A program made the translations under genes and the position numbers. Positions 1-11,721 of a stretch of 64,000 nucleotides of DNA are shown in pieces. The notes under the pieces are model-generated. The model saw only the letters and a program-made list of their open reading frames with translations, was not told the origin of the DNA and did no database searches. The DNA comes from Fragilariopsis cylindrus CCMP1102. Taxonomy: Eukaryota > Bacillariophyta > Bacillariophyceae > Bacillariales > Bacillariaceae. Position 1 is the first letter of the stretch. Every line of letters begins with the position of its first letter. The stretch is taken from assembly GCA_900095095.1 (NCBI GenBank), contig FMBT01000449.1, forward strand, positions 34,715-98,714. Direction: 5' to 3'.

Positions 1-3000
1 TACTCTACGGTGTACCAAAGCATTTCGTTGCTCTCTCCATCTAGAAATGATGTTCTTTTCTTGATTGCCGAATGTTTCATAGATTTCTTCAGGTCTTGAG
101 CTTTTCATCATTCGTTTCCAAACATCAGGCGAGCTCTCGTCAACCTCCTTTTGTCGATACCAAGAAGAGTAGAAAAAGCGGTATCAGATTTAAGAAACCA
201 AATACATACTCGAGTATATCCAGGAAATACGCTCAGTCAGATATATAATATATACACACATACACACATACACGCATATATATATATTATATATATATAT
301 ATATATATATTCTTACCTGTTCAACCTCCTCTTGGACTCTATCTGTCAATCTTTCCATCACTTTCAGTTTTCTACTTTCGAATTCTCTTCGCAAGGCTTC
401 TTCTTCTTGTACTGTTAAGACTTGACTGTTGTGCTCACTTTTCTCGTAGTATAACATAGGGTACACCCGCTGTATAAAAAGACGAATCGCGGGAATGTCC
501 CCTCCCCCAGGGACTGCATCTGAGATACGCTTTACTAGGAGGCGCCCATTCGACATTCGTTCATTATTTGTGGCCTTAACGAATCCAAGTTTAGCATTCC
601 ATCCTGCCAAACGGCATGCATTAGCCGTGAGTTGAAGTGCCCCCTCGCAGTTTTCACAGCTCGTACCATCACCTTCATCCAATGGGTCGACACCTTCCTT
701 AAGACCCATAAGGCGTGCGTTCGAAACAAGAAGTTTTGTCCCTACTGTTATAAGACCGACATCGATATATTCTGACATCTTTTTATCCAGGCAACCTTTC
801 ACAGAGTACCAACCGTCAGAAAGTTCAACTATCTTAAGTGGCTGTTGTGTGTCGTCGCTTTTTGATTTGGTCGAAGGAATTATTCGACATACAACAAGAC
901 ACATCATCTTGCTGGGGGCAATGTCGCGATTCAGAATTTTGCGAATGGCTGGTCGAACACCCTCAATGAGTTCCTTTCGAAAGCGAGAAGTAAGATTCTG
1001 TATCAACATTTGGTACGTCAAATGATTACCACCCAAAAATCTCGAGAAACTTCTTTCGTATGATGCAAGTTTCCAGACGATCCACCTAGTATGATTACGG
1101 ATCCACGAATCTTTAATTCGGCTTGAGTCACAGCCATTGGTAATCAAGGCCTCTCTAATCAATTCCATCCTTCCTAGGGTAGCAAAGTGATCGTCTTCAG
1201 TATTCAAAGCAAACACTACCGGTAGGCCTTCATTATCAAATCGCAACTGCAGAGCATTTTCACAATTAACTGACATCGTTACTTCGCGTACTCCATTAAG
1301 ACGACATACTTTTGGACATTTACTCATGACTCCGAGGCGAATGGCATCTTGAAGGGTCGGGCAGTCTTCTGTATTTGGCGAATTGTAGCCAGGAGTCGAC
1401 TCACTCAACCCGGGGGTTTGAAAGGCATCAGGTGTGCCCAATAATTTATTGCTAAAATTAATTGGAACAGGAGTCATTGCACCATTTTGTTCGCCCTTTC
1501 GCTTACGGACTAGGATGCTATCACCAGCTGACATAGTAACATTAGCGGATTTAGAAGCCATGTTGTATTCTTTTGGAGAGGAATGTAGATCTTGTACCGA
1601 AACGGTAGCTTGGATTTGACAATCACCTAGAGCACCATCCTCAGACACTGGTTTTAATGGTACCACATAATCGCGATCATCATTGTTCGAAAATGCCAAA
1701 GGTGTCAAGCCATATGTCGCCCGTCTAATTGAACCAAACCTAACAATATTTTGATGAGGCGTTACCATGACATCTTTCGTTGGAGTGTACAGTCTGCCTT
1801 CCATGGCATTTGAACTATCTCTCTTTCCAACTATTTCGTCGTCGACATTCTTCATAGCCGATTCCTTACTGGATGACGATGGTTTATTGAGCCTTCTTCC
1901 CGCATCTTCAAGTCGTTCCTCAGATACAGAAATGGCACCACCACTCCCAGCTGTTTGAAACATAGCTATTGCTTTTCTTCTTCCATCAGTTTCGTCGTCA
2001 ACATTCTTCATATCCGTCTCCTTGCTGGATGACGATGATTTATTGAGCATTCTTCCCGCATCTTCAAGTCGTTCCTTAGATACAGAAAGGGTAGCACCAC
2101 TACCAGCTGTTTGAAACATAGCCATCATTGCTGCAGATATATTTGTTTCTGCTGCTTCGGCAGAATTATTCTTCGTGATAGTATCTGATCTTGGTGTTTG
2201 AAATGAGGCAATTGCAGTTCTACTTGGAGACGAGGCTCCTCCCGAGAAAGCGACCTTTTTAGAAACTGAATCGTTACTGGATGACGACGACTTATTGAGC
2301 ATTTTCCCCCCCTCTTCAAGTCGTTCCTCAGATACATGAATTGCAGCACCACTACCTGCTGTTTGAAACATAGCCATCATTGCTGCCGATACATTTGTTT
2401 CCATTACTCCAGCAGAATTATTCATCGTCATAGTATTTGATCTTGGTGTTTGAAATGAGGCAATTGCAGCTCTTGTTGGAGACGACACTCCCGAGAAAAC
2501 CGCCTTTATAGAGGCTGAATCGTTACTGGATGACGGGGACTTTTTGAGCATTCTCCCAGCATCTTCAAGTCTTTCCTCAAATACATGAATTGCAGCACCA
2601 CTACCAGCTGTTTGAAACATAGCCATTGCTGCGATACATCAGTTTCCGTTGCTCCAGCATAATTATTCTTTGTGATAGTATGTGATCTTGGAGTTTGAAA
2701 CGAGGTCATCGGTGTTCTTGGTAATACTGACATTTCCGAGAAAGTCTTTTTAGAGGCTGGAGCATTACTGGATGACGATGACTTCTTCTTTAATATTCTT
2801 CCCGCATCTTCAAGTCGTTCCTCAGATACAGAAATGGCAGCACCACTACCAGCCGTTTGAAATATAGCCATTGATAAATTTGTTAATGCTGATGAAGGAG
2901 GAGAATATTTGTATGACGCTTCCGGTAGAATCTTTGTAGAAGCCGATTCCTTCCTATATGTGGAGGACTTGCTGAGTATTTCTCCCATCTCTTCAACACT

Positions 3001-5857
3001 TTCTTTGGACACTGAAATGGAAGACCCAGTTCCAGCTGTTTGAAACATAGCCATTGGTGCTTTTGTTGAAGATGGTGCTAATGCTGCTGCTACTGCTGCT
3101 ACATTTTTTGACGTTGTTGTTGGATACGTTGACGACGTTGATGATTCTTCCAGTAGAGTCTTTCCGGAATCTGGCTCCTTTCTAGATGAAGTATTGAGTA
3201 ATTTTCTCGCCTTTTCGACGCTGTCTTTGGACACCGAAATGGAAGAACCAGTTCCAGCTGTTTGGAACATAGCCATTGGTGCTTTCGTTGACGATGGTGC
3301 TACTGTTTTTGATGTTGTTGTCGATGTTGTTGGAAACCTTGGGGGCGTTGATGAAGCTTCCTGTAGCGTCTTTCTGGAATCTGGCTCCTTCCTGGATGAC
3401 GTATTGAGTAATTTCCCGTACTTTTCAACTGTTTCTTTGGATACTAAAATAGAAGACCCGGTTCCAGCTTTTTGAAACAAGGCCAATGGTGTTTTTGTTG
3501 ACGATGGTGCTACTATTTTTTCTGTTGTTGTTGTTGTTGTTGTTGGAAATGTTGGTGGCATCGATGATGATTCAGGTAGAGCCTTTCTAGAATCTGGCTT
3601 CTTCCTGGATGACGTATCGAGTAATTTTCCCGCCTTTTCGACACTTTCTTTGGACACTGAAATGGAAGAACCAGTTCCGGCTGTTTGAAACAAGGCAAAA
3701 GGATTTGATATTATTATCTCTGATGCTACTGTAGAATGAGTCTTTGTAGAAGCTGACGTTGATGTTGATGTTGTTTGGAATGGAAAATTCATATTTGATT
3801 TACGTCCACCTTCAATCGTCACGGCTGATGCATGCTTTCTTTTATTATTGTTGGCGGTTGTTTCTTCTTGCAAACAAGTCCGATTCGTAGCTAATGAACT
3901 AGACGATATAGAATTTTCTCCTGGGTGATTGGATAATGAGGATGACGATACGTCACTCATTTTGAGATCTCCTATACCGGATTTGTTGTCCGTATCTCTT
4001 TGTGATACCTGCATACTTTGACGATCCATGTGTTCATTTCTTTGTAGGTCGTGTTGTTGTTGTTGTTCCTGTCGGCCAGCAGCAACATAAGAGAATTGTT
4101 TTAGTCCAGTAGTCGAGTTCCCCTGTTTTTGTTCATCACCATTATCATCGTCATCTTCTCCTTCTGCCATTCCTTCTTGAGAAGATTGCGTTCCTGTACC
4201 GGGTGGAGTGTATGCGAAGCTTGTTGACATTAGATAAGCAAAGGGTGAAGATTGAGATTGAGTACTTGACGGATCATATTTGTTTTCGTCGATACACAAA
4301 TCAACAGCCTGAATGTTATCTTGAATTTGTTGTTGTTGTTGTTGTGTAGACGGTGATTGTGGATTGATCGTTGTATGGATAGTATCCTCGGTACTCCTTA
4401 GAGAAGGCGTGTGTCTCATGTCATTGTTATCAAATTCACCAACGTCGTCGTTGTCGTTATTATGGTTCGTATGACCTAGTACTTCTTTCCTCGTATCCAT
4501 TATTATTTCCCTCATTCCTTCGGTAGCACTAGCAGTAGCAGTAGTAGATGCGGATGATGTTTTATCTACCCCACTTGCACGCATTTTCGATTTTGATATT
4601 GTTTCTGGTATCATGACGGTTGTTGTACTTGTACTACTCGTTATTTGTATTGCATTGTCAAAATTATGTCTTTCTATACTACTGATATTATTATTTTCTT
4701 CTTCACCGACACTACTACGAGTGTTCGATGTCATCGTCATCGTCATCGTCGTTGGTTCGATTCCATCGTTGTCGTTGGTGCTATTTAGCAACATGTGCTC
4801 ATTATTACTCTGCTGCTGTTTTCCTTTTTTCTCCGTAGATTCTGTCTGTTGTAGTCGTAATGAACTTTCTATTATCATTTGTTCACTTTGTTTTTCATGT
4901 ACTGCTTTTTCCTCATCATCGTCGTCGACTACAGGACTATGACTCGAACTTACAACATCACTCTTCGATTGTTGCTCTCTTTCTTGTTCTTGTTCTTGAC
5001 GTTGTTTGTTGTTGCTGAAAATTGTGATGATTTTCTATATCTACATGATGATTAATTTTACTAGCAGATTGTTCATCTTGCTGCTGTTGCTGCTGTTCTT
5101 TTTCTTCTTTGGCAACATTGGAATCGTTATCCAAGCACAATAATTGTGAAGATTTTGCCACTGATTCTAATTTGTAGCTGTTACCGATATTATTGTTAAA
5201 ATTGTTGTCATCGGTAGAATTGAAATTACTCCCGTTAGTAGTACTCAGAATACAACTTGCAGCACTTGCAGTTGATGCATTAATATTATCAATGGTACTA
5301 TTATGAATCTTCTTCGTACTCTCTATCTCTCTATGGATATCGATATTGATGTTATCGTGCATGTCGTTCACGGGGACATCTTCATTCATCATAGTTCCTG
5401 ATACTGTGGTATCTATTTCCCCGTCGTCAATGTTGTCACCGATACGATCATCAGAAGACGTTTTTTTATAGCGTTTTTTACGTCGTCCCCTTTTATCACT
5501 TTCATCCGTTGTCGTTGTCGTTGTCGTTGTCATTGTGCTTTTATCGCTTATACTATTGATATCAGTGGTGAATGTATCGACGGTGGAGGTTTTTCTCTTC
5601 GATGCTTTCCTTTTATGATTCTTAGTCGTCTTCGTTTTAGTACTAGTACTACTAGTCGTCGTCGTCGTCGCCGCGGTTGCTGTCGAATTATTAGCAGTTT
5701 CAAAAGGATTTACTACTACTACCTGCTGTTGATGTTGCTCAGTAACAGGTTTACGACTATTACAAGCTTCACATCGTCGTTTCGTGATCGGATTATGTAG
5801 GGTACACGTTGTACATGACCAACATGAAGAAGATGAAGATGAAACCATCGATGACAT
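1..5857 (-). CDS. BRCA2: BRCA2 homolog with N-terminal RanBP2 zinc finger (3' end off window)
   Basis: Recombination mediator that loads RAD51 on single-stranded DNA. From the ATG at 5857 the protein starts with a RanBP2-type zinc finger (about residues 11-37, pattern W-x-C-x2-C-T-x2-N-x6-C-x2-C). A long Ser/Thr/Asn/Gln-rich acidic region follows, then nine BRC repeats (about residues 720-1310; core FQTAGSGxxIxVSxERLEDAG). Next come the BRCA2 helical domain (motif NHTRWIVWKLASYER near 1080) and OB1 (from about 960 down). An intron at 148-316 (donor CAG|GTAAGA, acceptor AAAAG) leads in phase 0 to an exon at 1-147 that probably begins the tower region; the rest lies outside the window. Two one-base frame breaks interrupt the ORF: one C too few near 2632, seen by aligning neighbouring BRC units, and one A too many near 5005 inside a poly-Gln stretch. 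With both corrected, the zinc finger and BRC parts form one ORF of about 1,847 codons before the intron. BRCA2 identity is very secure; the zinc-finger linkage is inferred. Confidence 0.9.
148..316 (-). other. BRCA2 intron containing TA/CA microsatellites
   Basis: A 169-bp phase-0 intron. The donor GTAAGA reads leftwards from 316 and the acceptor AAAAG ends at 148. It holds a (TA)n run at about 279-310 and short ACACAT runs. The small plus-strand ORF over this region is a product of the repeat. Confidence 0.75.
1900..3720 (-). repeat. Nine-unit BRC repeat array
   Basis: BRC cores lie near 1950, 2107, 2359, 2611, 2861, 3034, 3259, 3463 and 3679. Two adjacent intervals are each 252 bp and nearly identical, which indicates recent tandem duplication. 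The five N-terminal-most units fall into two subtypes: four read FQTAGTGSSIxVSK-like and the remainder FQTAGSGAAIxVSEERLEDAG-like. Short motifs of the form SFQTPRS alternate with the C-terminal set. Confidence 0.9.
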
Positions 5858-6470
5858 TCTTTATTTATTATTTAATCACGATGAATGGTCCTGTACTTTA
5901 GTATTAGTAGGACTTCAAGTAGACTAGTCCGATTTTTCCTAAAAAAAACTGCTACTTCTCTTACTCCACTCCACTCTCATTCAGATATTATATTTGTCTC
6001 TCTTTGTCGAAATACAATCTACGTCTTATATTGAGTGTTGATAGAGTATTGATAGGGATGAGCAGGTGAAGTACAGTATTATCGAGATCAATGCTTTTAT
6101 TGATGATGATGATGCAAAATGCGAAGAAGAAATAGCTCGGATACTCGCCGGCATTTTCCTCGTGATAATTTACACTTTAAAAAAATGGCGCGGAAAAACG
6201 AAAAAGCCTAACCAAACCCTAACCCTAACTGTAGGATAAGGATCAAATATATTTAAAGGATCAAACAAAATAAAGAATTTATTGTACTGTAATTATTATT
6301 TATTTTGTTAAAACTTGCTTGTACCTGCACTTGCACTTAAATCGACACTCTTGTAGCGGTTTCAAGTACTGTAGCGAATGAGTGGAACGGTCGATTGATT
6401 CCCAAACCAAGTAGAATCAGAAATTGACTATACAAATTAAGAAAAAACAAACCAACACACATCTCTTTCT
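5858..6470. other. Intergenic, shared 5'/3' flank with a short telomere-like tract
   Basis: Lies between the BRCA2 start (upstream side) and the stop of the CTL gene. It holds an (A)n tract and, near 6211-6228, about two and a half CCCTAA-type units (AAACCCTAACCCTAACT). No gene is seen. Confidence 0.5.
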
Positions 6471-8306
6471 TTACCAAGGAAGATCGGGCCATGCTGACAT
6501 CCATGACGATCGCATCTCTCCAGAAAGCTGGGGATGGTTCGCCTCAAACTCGGCTGGTGACTCTGCGAAGCAAACAATAACTGTATTGATAGCAGATCCA
6601 ACAACACTCATAAGGATACTGCAGAATACAAGACCAATCATAAAACCGATAAGGAAGCCAATAGAAGCTACATTTTCTTCAATACCTAAATCACCCAAAA
6701 TACTTTGATCGGCGAGAGTAATTGCCAAACCAGCAAATCCAGTCAATACACCTACACCGATGCTAACCATCATTAAAACTCTGTCCGTGAGATCATCAGT
6801 AATTATAACGGTCCAGCCCTTCTGTTGAAACAGTTGAACTACGTTCCGTCCAGCTTCGATATAACCAAAACCGTATAAACCGACGTACACGTATGCCCAT
6901 TTGTTGAAATATTCAATGATATCTTGAATACAACCAAGAATACATTCAATTAAACAGTATAAAAGTTGCATGTCCTCGTTTTGTCTTGCCTGGTGAGCTA
7001 AGGCTCTGAGCGCTTGTACAACTGCGACCAGTAATGAACCCAAACAAATCGATCCAAAGCTATATGTTGTTGCACGACAGAAACTATCTGTGATAGCAGT
7101 CGACCAGCACCCATTCGCTTCTCCCGGAACAAACCACCTATTGTTATTGTTATTGTTGTTAGAAATCAATTATATTTCCGTTTGTAATTGATAGTTAGTT
7201 ATTACATCACGATAGCAACATCGGGAGACGAAGAAGAAAAAGAAGAAAAAAGTGAGTGAGTGAGTGCACCATGATCATTCGATAAAAGTGCTAGCTTTGT
7301 GTACATAATTTTTTTCTTTCAAAGTCGTACCATGTTCCTACAGTACCCGCGGTTGTAACATGTATAGTGTTGCTAAGAACTTGATGTACCCAATAGTACG
7401 ATAGAAGGAGAAGAAATACAATTCCGGTATTACTGGTACTCAACGATTGGGCGAATCCCAAAAACCAGAAGCAACTCCAACCGAAAGCCAATAACATAAC
7501 GAAGTATGCGATGAATGCAAGTCCCATGTTACTTTTAACAGCAGTTAATGCCGTATTTAGATTTGCTAGGAAAATAAAAGGTATAAAAAAGATATAAATG
7601 AATAGTAATAGGAATTGATGAGAGGTAGAAGGAAAAAATAAGCGATAGATAGATACAAACACCATGAGTAGTACAATTTGTTATTTTTGCTGTTGGAAAG
7701 ATTTAAAAAAAACTTACAAGCCGCGAAAGGAATTCTATGCCAAACTGATTTGGCGTAACAGCATGTAATCGCAAAGAAAAAAAGTCCAATAGCACCAGCA
7801 AATACGCTCCCAATCATAAATCCAGCAATGGCCATTACCAATAGGAGTATTGTGCTAAATATGAGTGCAGTTTTGATCATTGCAGTTGGATATTTCATCA
7901 TTAAACTGATGGTTAATGAGGAAAGAGCTACAGATGTTAGAGCAGTAACTCCTACAAGAAATAATAGACCACCGTAACTACCGCCATCGCCATCACCATC
8001 ACCGCCATCACCACCATTGCCACTGGCAATGTTCATGGTAATTAAAACGAACATTGCACCTAGATGGACGACAAAAGCAACTGCCCAGATAACATCTTTA
8101 AATTGTTTTGGTTGTTGAGATTGTTGCTGTTGCTGATCATTGTTAGCAAAATGAATCGTATTATCTTGATTATTTTGATTATAATCATTATTGAGTTGTC
8201 CATAATTTCCCCCGTTCGTCGGCGCTGGATTATAAGAATTCTTATTGTATTGATCATCAGGAACAGCTGTTCCTTGGACAATGGGAATGCTACCGTGAGA
8301 GTTCAT
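6471..8306 (-). CDS. Choline-transporter-like (CTL/SLC44/PNS1) membrane protein
   Basis: Polytopic plasma- or organelle-membrane protein of the choline transporter-like family (PF04515). Three exons: 7718-8306, 7565-7331 and 7137-6471. The introns have a GTAAGT donor with CCTAG acceptor and a GTACGA donor with AATAG acceptor. Both junctions restore family sequence: ...FAAS|NLNTALTAVKSN... and ...GTVGTW|WFVPGEANG.... The spliced product is 496 aa. A hydrophilic Asn/Gln-rich N-terminus (about 75 residues) precedes about ten hydrophobic segments. The Cys-containing CxxDxxxYFNKWAYVYVGLYG block and the C-terminal ITLADQ / VGSAINTVIVCFAESP region are diagnostic of PNS1/CTL. Length is normal for the family and there is no frame break. 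Substrate cannot be read from sequence; family members move choline or related cations. Confidence 0.9.
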
Positions 8307-8895
8307 TGTAGTTTCAATATCTTATTTTATAGAGTTACGTTTATGTTCTTTGTTTTTGTGATCGTTCGATGAAGGAATAATAATAATAGTAATAGTAATA
8401 ATACTTTCGATGTCAACAAGTTAAAAGTGCTGCGCTTTTCTTTGTTAGTTTCTTTAGTAGTTTTGTTTGTGTCGTGTTTGGTGCTGTTTTCTATGAAGTC
8501 GCATCACACTGAAATACTGTACTACTTGGAGGACTACTAGTATTTTCTTAGTAACGTTTGCCATTCCGTATTTTCGTACTGTAACGTTATTTTTTTTGAA
8601 AGAGAGAATTCGGAAAAAAATATTTCTTGTCAGGGCCCCTCCTCGCTCAGACACGCGGGATCTAAATATCAAAATCGAAGTCATTAATTTAAAATTTATT
8701 TTTTGAATTTTGACAATAAGCACCACTTTACTCGATCATACCGTAATAGTCAATACTGTTCGGTTCGGTTCGGTTCTGGGACTACAGTATTCAAAGCTAT
8801 TATACTAGCTAGCTTCAGTTTATTTATCAAGAATAAATTCGAATTATATAGTCGTCGTCGTCGTTCAGTCGTAAAACATTGGCAAGGCTAGAAAT
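8307..8895. promoter_or_regulatory. Divergent promoter region
   Basis: A 589-bp region between two divergently transcribed genes, CTL to the left and the O-fucosyltransferase-like gene to the right. It therefore probably contains both promoters. It shows ATA/TAA microsatellite near 8377-8403 and the tandem CGGTT run GTTCGGTTCGGTTCGG near 8759-8776. No confident core-promoter motif is seen. Confidence 0.4.
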
Positions 8896-9716
8896 ATGAG
8901 TACACGTATAAATAATGACAAGAATAACAAAAATGCGAAGATACCGCCACCGTCGAAACAAGAAAAATCCAATTCAATGAAGACAGTGGGTCGGAAAAGA
9001 GGTTTCGGTACAGGCTTGAATGATTGGTTTATTATAATCTTTGCTGTCGCATTTGCTCTCAGTTTTTCTTTAAATTTGATGCATATGACGATGGAAGGTG
9101 ATGATGACATTTCTGACGAGAAAGGTACGACGAAAAAGAATGCAGCACGGTTGGCCCTACATCGTGCTATGAAGGGTTTCAAGGACAGTCCCACTTCTCC
9201 GATACTACGCAAACAACGACAAAAAGAATTAATGAAACCATTTATTAATTTGCAAAATAGTAATAAAAAACTACCAGGAACAGAAAAAGAAAAAAACGAA
9301 CCAGAAGAGGGGCGCCATTTGATGAGGATGGCTGAGCTTGATTGTAAAGCATACGGAGGACCGTCTCCCGAGGATGCACAAGAGATGGTGTATTGGCGAG
9401 ATATACCCTCTGATTCTCTATATGTTTCACCTTTCTTCAAAACCAATCGAAAACAAAACGAACAAAGAGAATATTTAACCTTCGAACCAGATGGTGGAGG
9501 TTGGAATAACATCCGAATGGCGATGGAATCTACTATAGCCCTCAGTGTTGCAATGGGCCGAACACTTGTGATGCCTCCTCAAAAGGTGCGACTGGCTACG
9601 CAACATATCTTAATATTTAATCTAAGTATTCGACAGAAAAATAGTACGATGGACTCATACTCACTCTCACACAATTATATTTCAAACTTCCATCTTTTTA
9701 CTTTTCTTCTACTTTT

Positions 9717-9767
<51 letters not shown>

Positions 9768-11407
9768 TTTATCAACTTGAAAGAAAATGTATTTGTTAGG
9801 GAAAAATAATGGGGGACAACGGCATCATTTTTCTTTCGTCGATTTTTTCCCCATTGAAGAAATGGCAAAAGACAATAATGCATTTGAAGTTGTGAGCATG
9901 AAAGAATATCTCGAAGAAGAAGGTATGAAAGGAAAATTGATTAATCAGGTATGTTACGTGTGTATGCACTGTTATTATTATTTACCAGTGTAATGAAGCT
10001 TGTGAGTGACTACTACAAAAGGGTATCATCCGTTCTGTAATCTTTAAAGATGTATATTAAACATTTCTAATTATTTTTCTATAATAATATGTCACAGGAA
10101 ACGGGCCAGGTTGAATTTCCTCCTGGCAATCGTACTGAATGGGATGGGATCGATCAAGCGGATTACGATTTGCTGCGTGGATATCTTCGTAACGTCAGCA
10201 ATACACTTCGATGGGAACCTGGCAAGTGTCTTCCAGCCTTTCCGTCAAGCGGGAAACACCAAGATGTCGAAATTTTACAAGGGCTCGTACAAGAACTCCA
10301 AAAGAAGAAGACCAATAAGAAATCAGACGGTACAAGTTTATTTCAGGTTGATAATCCCGATCCTACAGAACGTTTAGAGGACACCCTCGCTGGACGAAAA
10401 AAACTTTGTGTGTACGATGAAAGCATCCAAAAAGAAAAAGTCGTACATTTTCAATGCAATCACAAAGAGCATTTACGACTCCTGGTTCATTTTTATGCAT
10501 TTTTGTTCTTTGAGGATTGGCGTGAAGATTTATGGATGAAACGTTTCGTTAGAGATCACTTGCATTACCAGGATGAGATACAATGTGCGGGGGCTCGTAT
10601 CGTTCATAGTATTAAACAACACGTCATGAAACGAACGAATGGCAAAACCACCGAATTCGACACGTTTCATATTCGTCGTGGAGATTTTCAATTCAAGGAT
10701 ACTCGTGTTGATATTCAAACGATCATTGATAATACTAACGCGGAATTGAATCCTGGGTCAACAATTTTTATCGCCACAGATGAGCATGATAGGAATTTTT
10801 TTAAGCCTATGGGGGAAATATACGATTTGTTGTTTTTGGATGACTTCAAAAAAGAATTGGAAGGAGTAAACTGTAAGTATGTCAAGTCAAGATCGACTGG
10901 CAAGACGGAAATACAATAATTCAAATCATCACCCACTCATTGTCTCTCTCTTTTCTCTCTCTTTTTCTCCCTCTTTGTTTGTAGCTAACTATTATGGGAT
11001 GATTGATCAATTGGTAGCAAGTCGTGGACGTATCTTTTTCGGTTGTTGGTGGTCGACTGTGAGTGATTCATATAATTTAATTTTTCTTTGTTTCGTTAAA
11101 TTTGATGCGCTATACATTATCATCGTCGGTCTCTTCTCACAATATTGTTGCGTTGCGATTCAAAATACGCCAGTTTACCGGATACATCAACCGGATGCGC
11201 GGATATCATTCTACCAAAGATATGGCCCCAGGATACAAGAATGGGGAACTACCGAAAACTTTCTATTACATAACTAAAGATAGAAAATTCGAGATGCACA
11301 AGTACGCTCCACTTAGGGGTGGCTTTTTTAGTCGAGAGTACCCAACTAGTTGGAGAGATATTGATAAAGGCATTGAAGAATTGACAGCTATAGCCAGACA
11401 TCATTAA
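8896..11407 (+). CDS. O-fucosyltransferase-like glycosyltransferase, type II membrane protein (paralog A)
   Basis: Predicted Golgi glycosyltransferase of the GDP-fucose-type GT-B superfamily. Five exons: 8896-9585, 9784-9948, 10098-10872, 10985-11058 and 11174-11407. All junctions are GT-AG and in phase; the product is 645 aa. A cytosolic basic N-terminus is followed by one membrane segment (about residues 43-62) and a stem. The catalytic part has YLTFEPDGGGWNNIRM (donor-loop-like, cf. the GGxxNxR motif of O-fucosyltransferases), then FHIRRGDFQ (the HxRRxD motif) and IFIATDE. The C-terminus has FGCWWSTFTGYINRMRGYH. The first intron carries a (TA)n microsatellite. Paralog at 35236-37331. Substrate is unknown. 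The family assignment rests on motif resemblance; the exact CAZy family is uncertain. Confidence 0.83.
9717..9768 (+). repeat. (TA)n microsatellite in intron 1
   Basis: About 26 TA dinucleotides with TG interruptions, lying between the 9586 donor and the 9783 acceptor of the glycosyltransferase gene. Confidence 0.85.
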
Positions 11408-11721
11408 GTTTTCGTTTGTTTGACAGTTCGCTATAACTTACTTTTCGAGTAACTATAAGAAATAATCATTTCCAAATGAAAATATATGGATGCTGTAGAG
11501 CTATTTCCCGTGGCAGAAAATAATAGTCCCCTTTATAATTTGCATTTCAAATAATCACTCAGGATTTTTTCAAGTATCCTCATATTTTCCCTCCCTTCCC
11601 TGATCTTATAAAAACTGCGACCTAAATGGAGACAACGTTCAAATGATAACGTATGTCTACATATTATTGAAATAATTCCAGATTGTTCAGTAGTAATATA
11701 ATGATTTCCGTTCTACCTTTA
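11408..11721. other. Convergent intergenic spacer
   Basis: 314 bp between the 3' ends of two convergent glycosyltransferase genes. AT-rich; no ORF or RNA gene is seen. Confidence 0.5.

Noticed and set aside
4865-4960. Intron with GTAAGT donor between the zinc-finger ORF and the BRC ORF
   Set aside because: The GTAAGT at about 4944 lies after the stop of the upstream frame and would leave an intron of under 30 nt. A one-base overcall in the Gln run explains the frame change better.
6205-6230. Interstitial telomere or chromosome end
   Set aside because: Only about two and a half CCCTAA-like units within ordinary intergenic DNA; not enough to infer a telomere or fusion.
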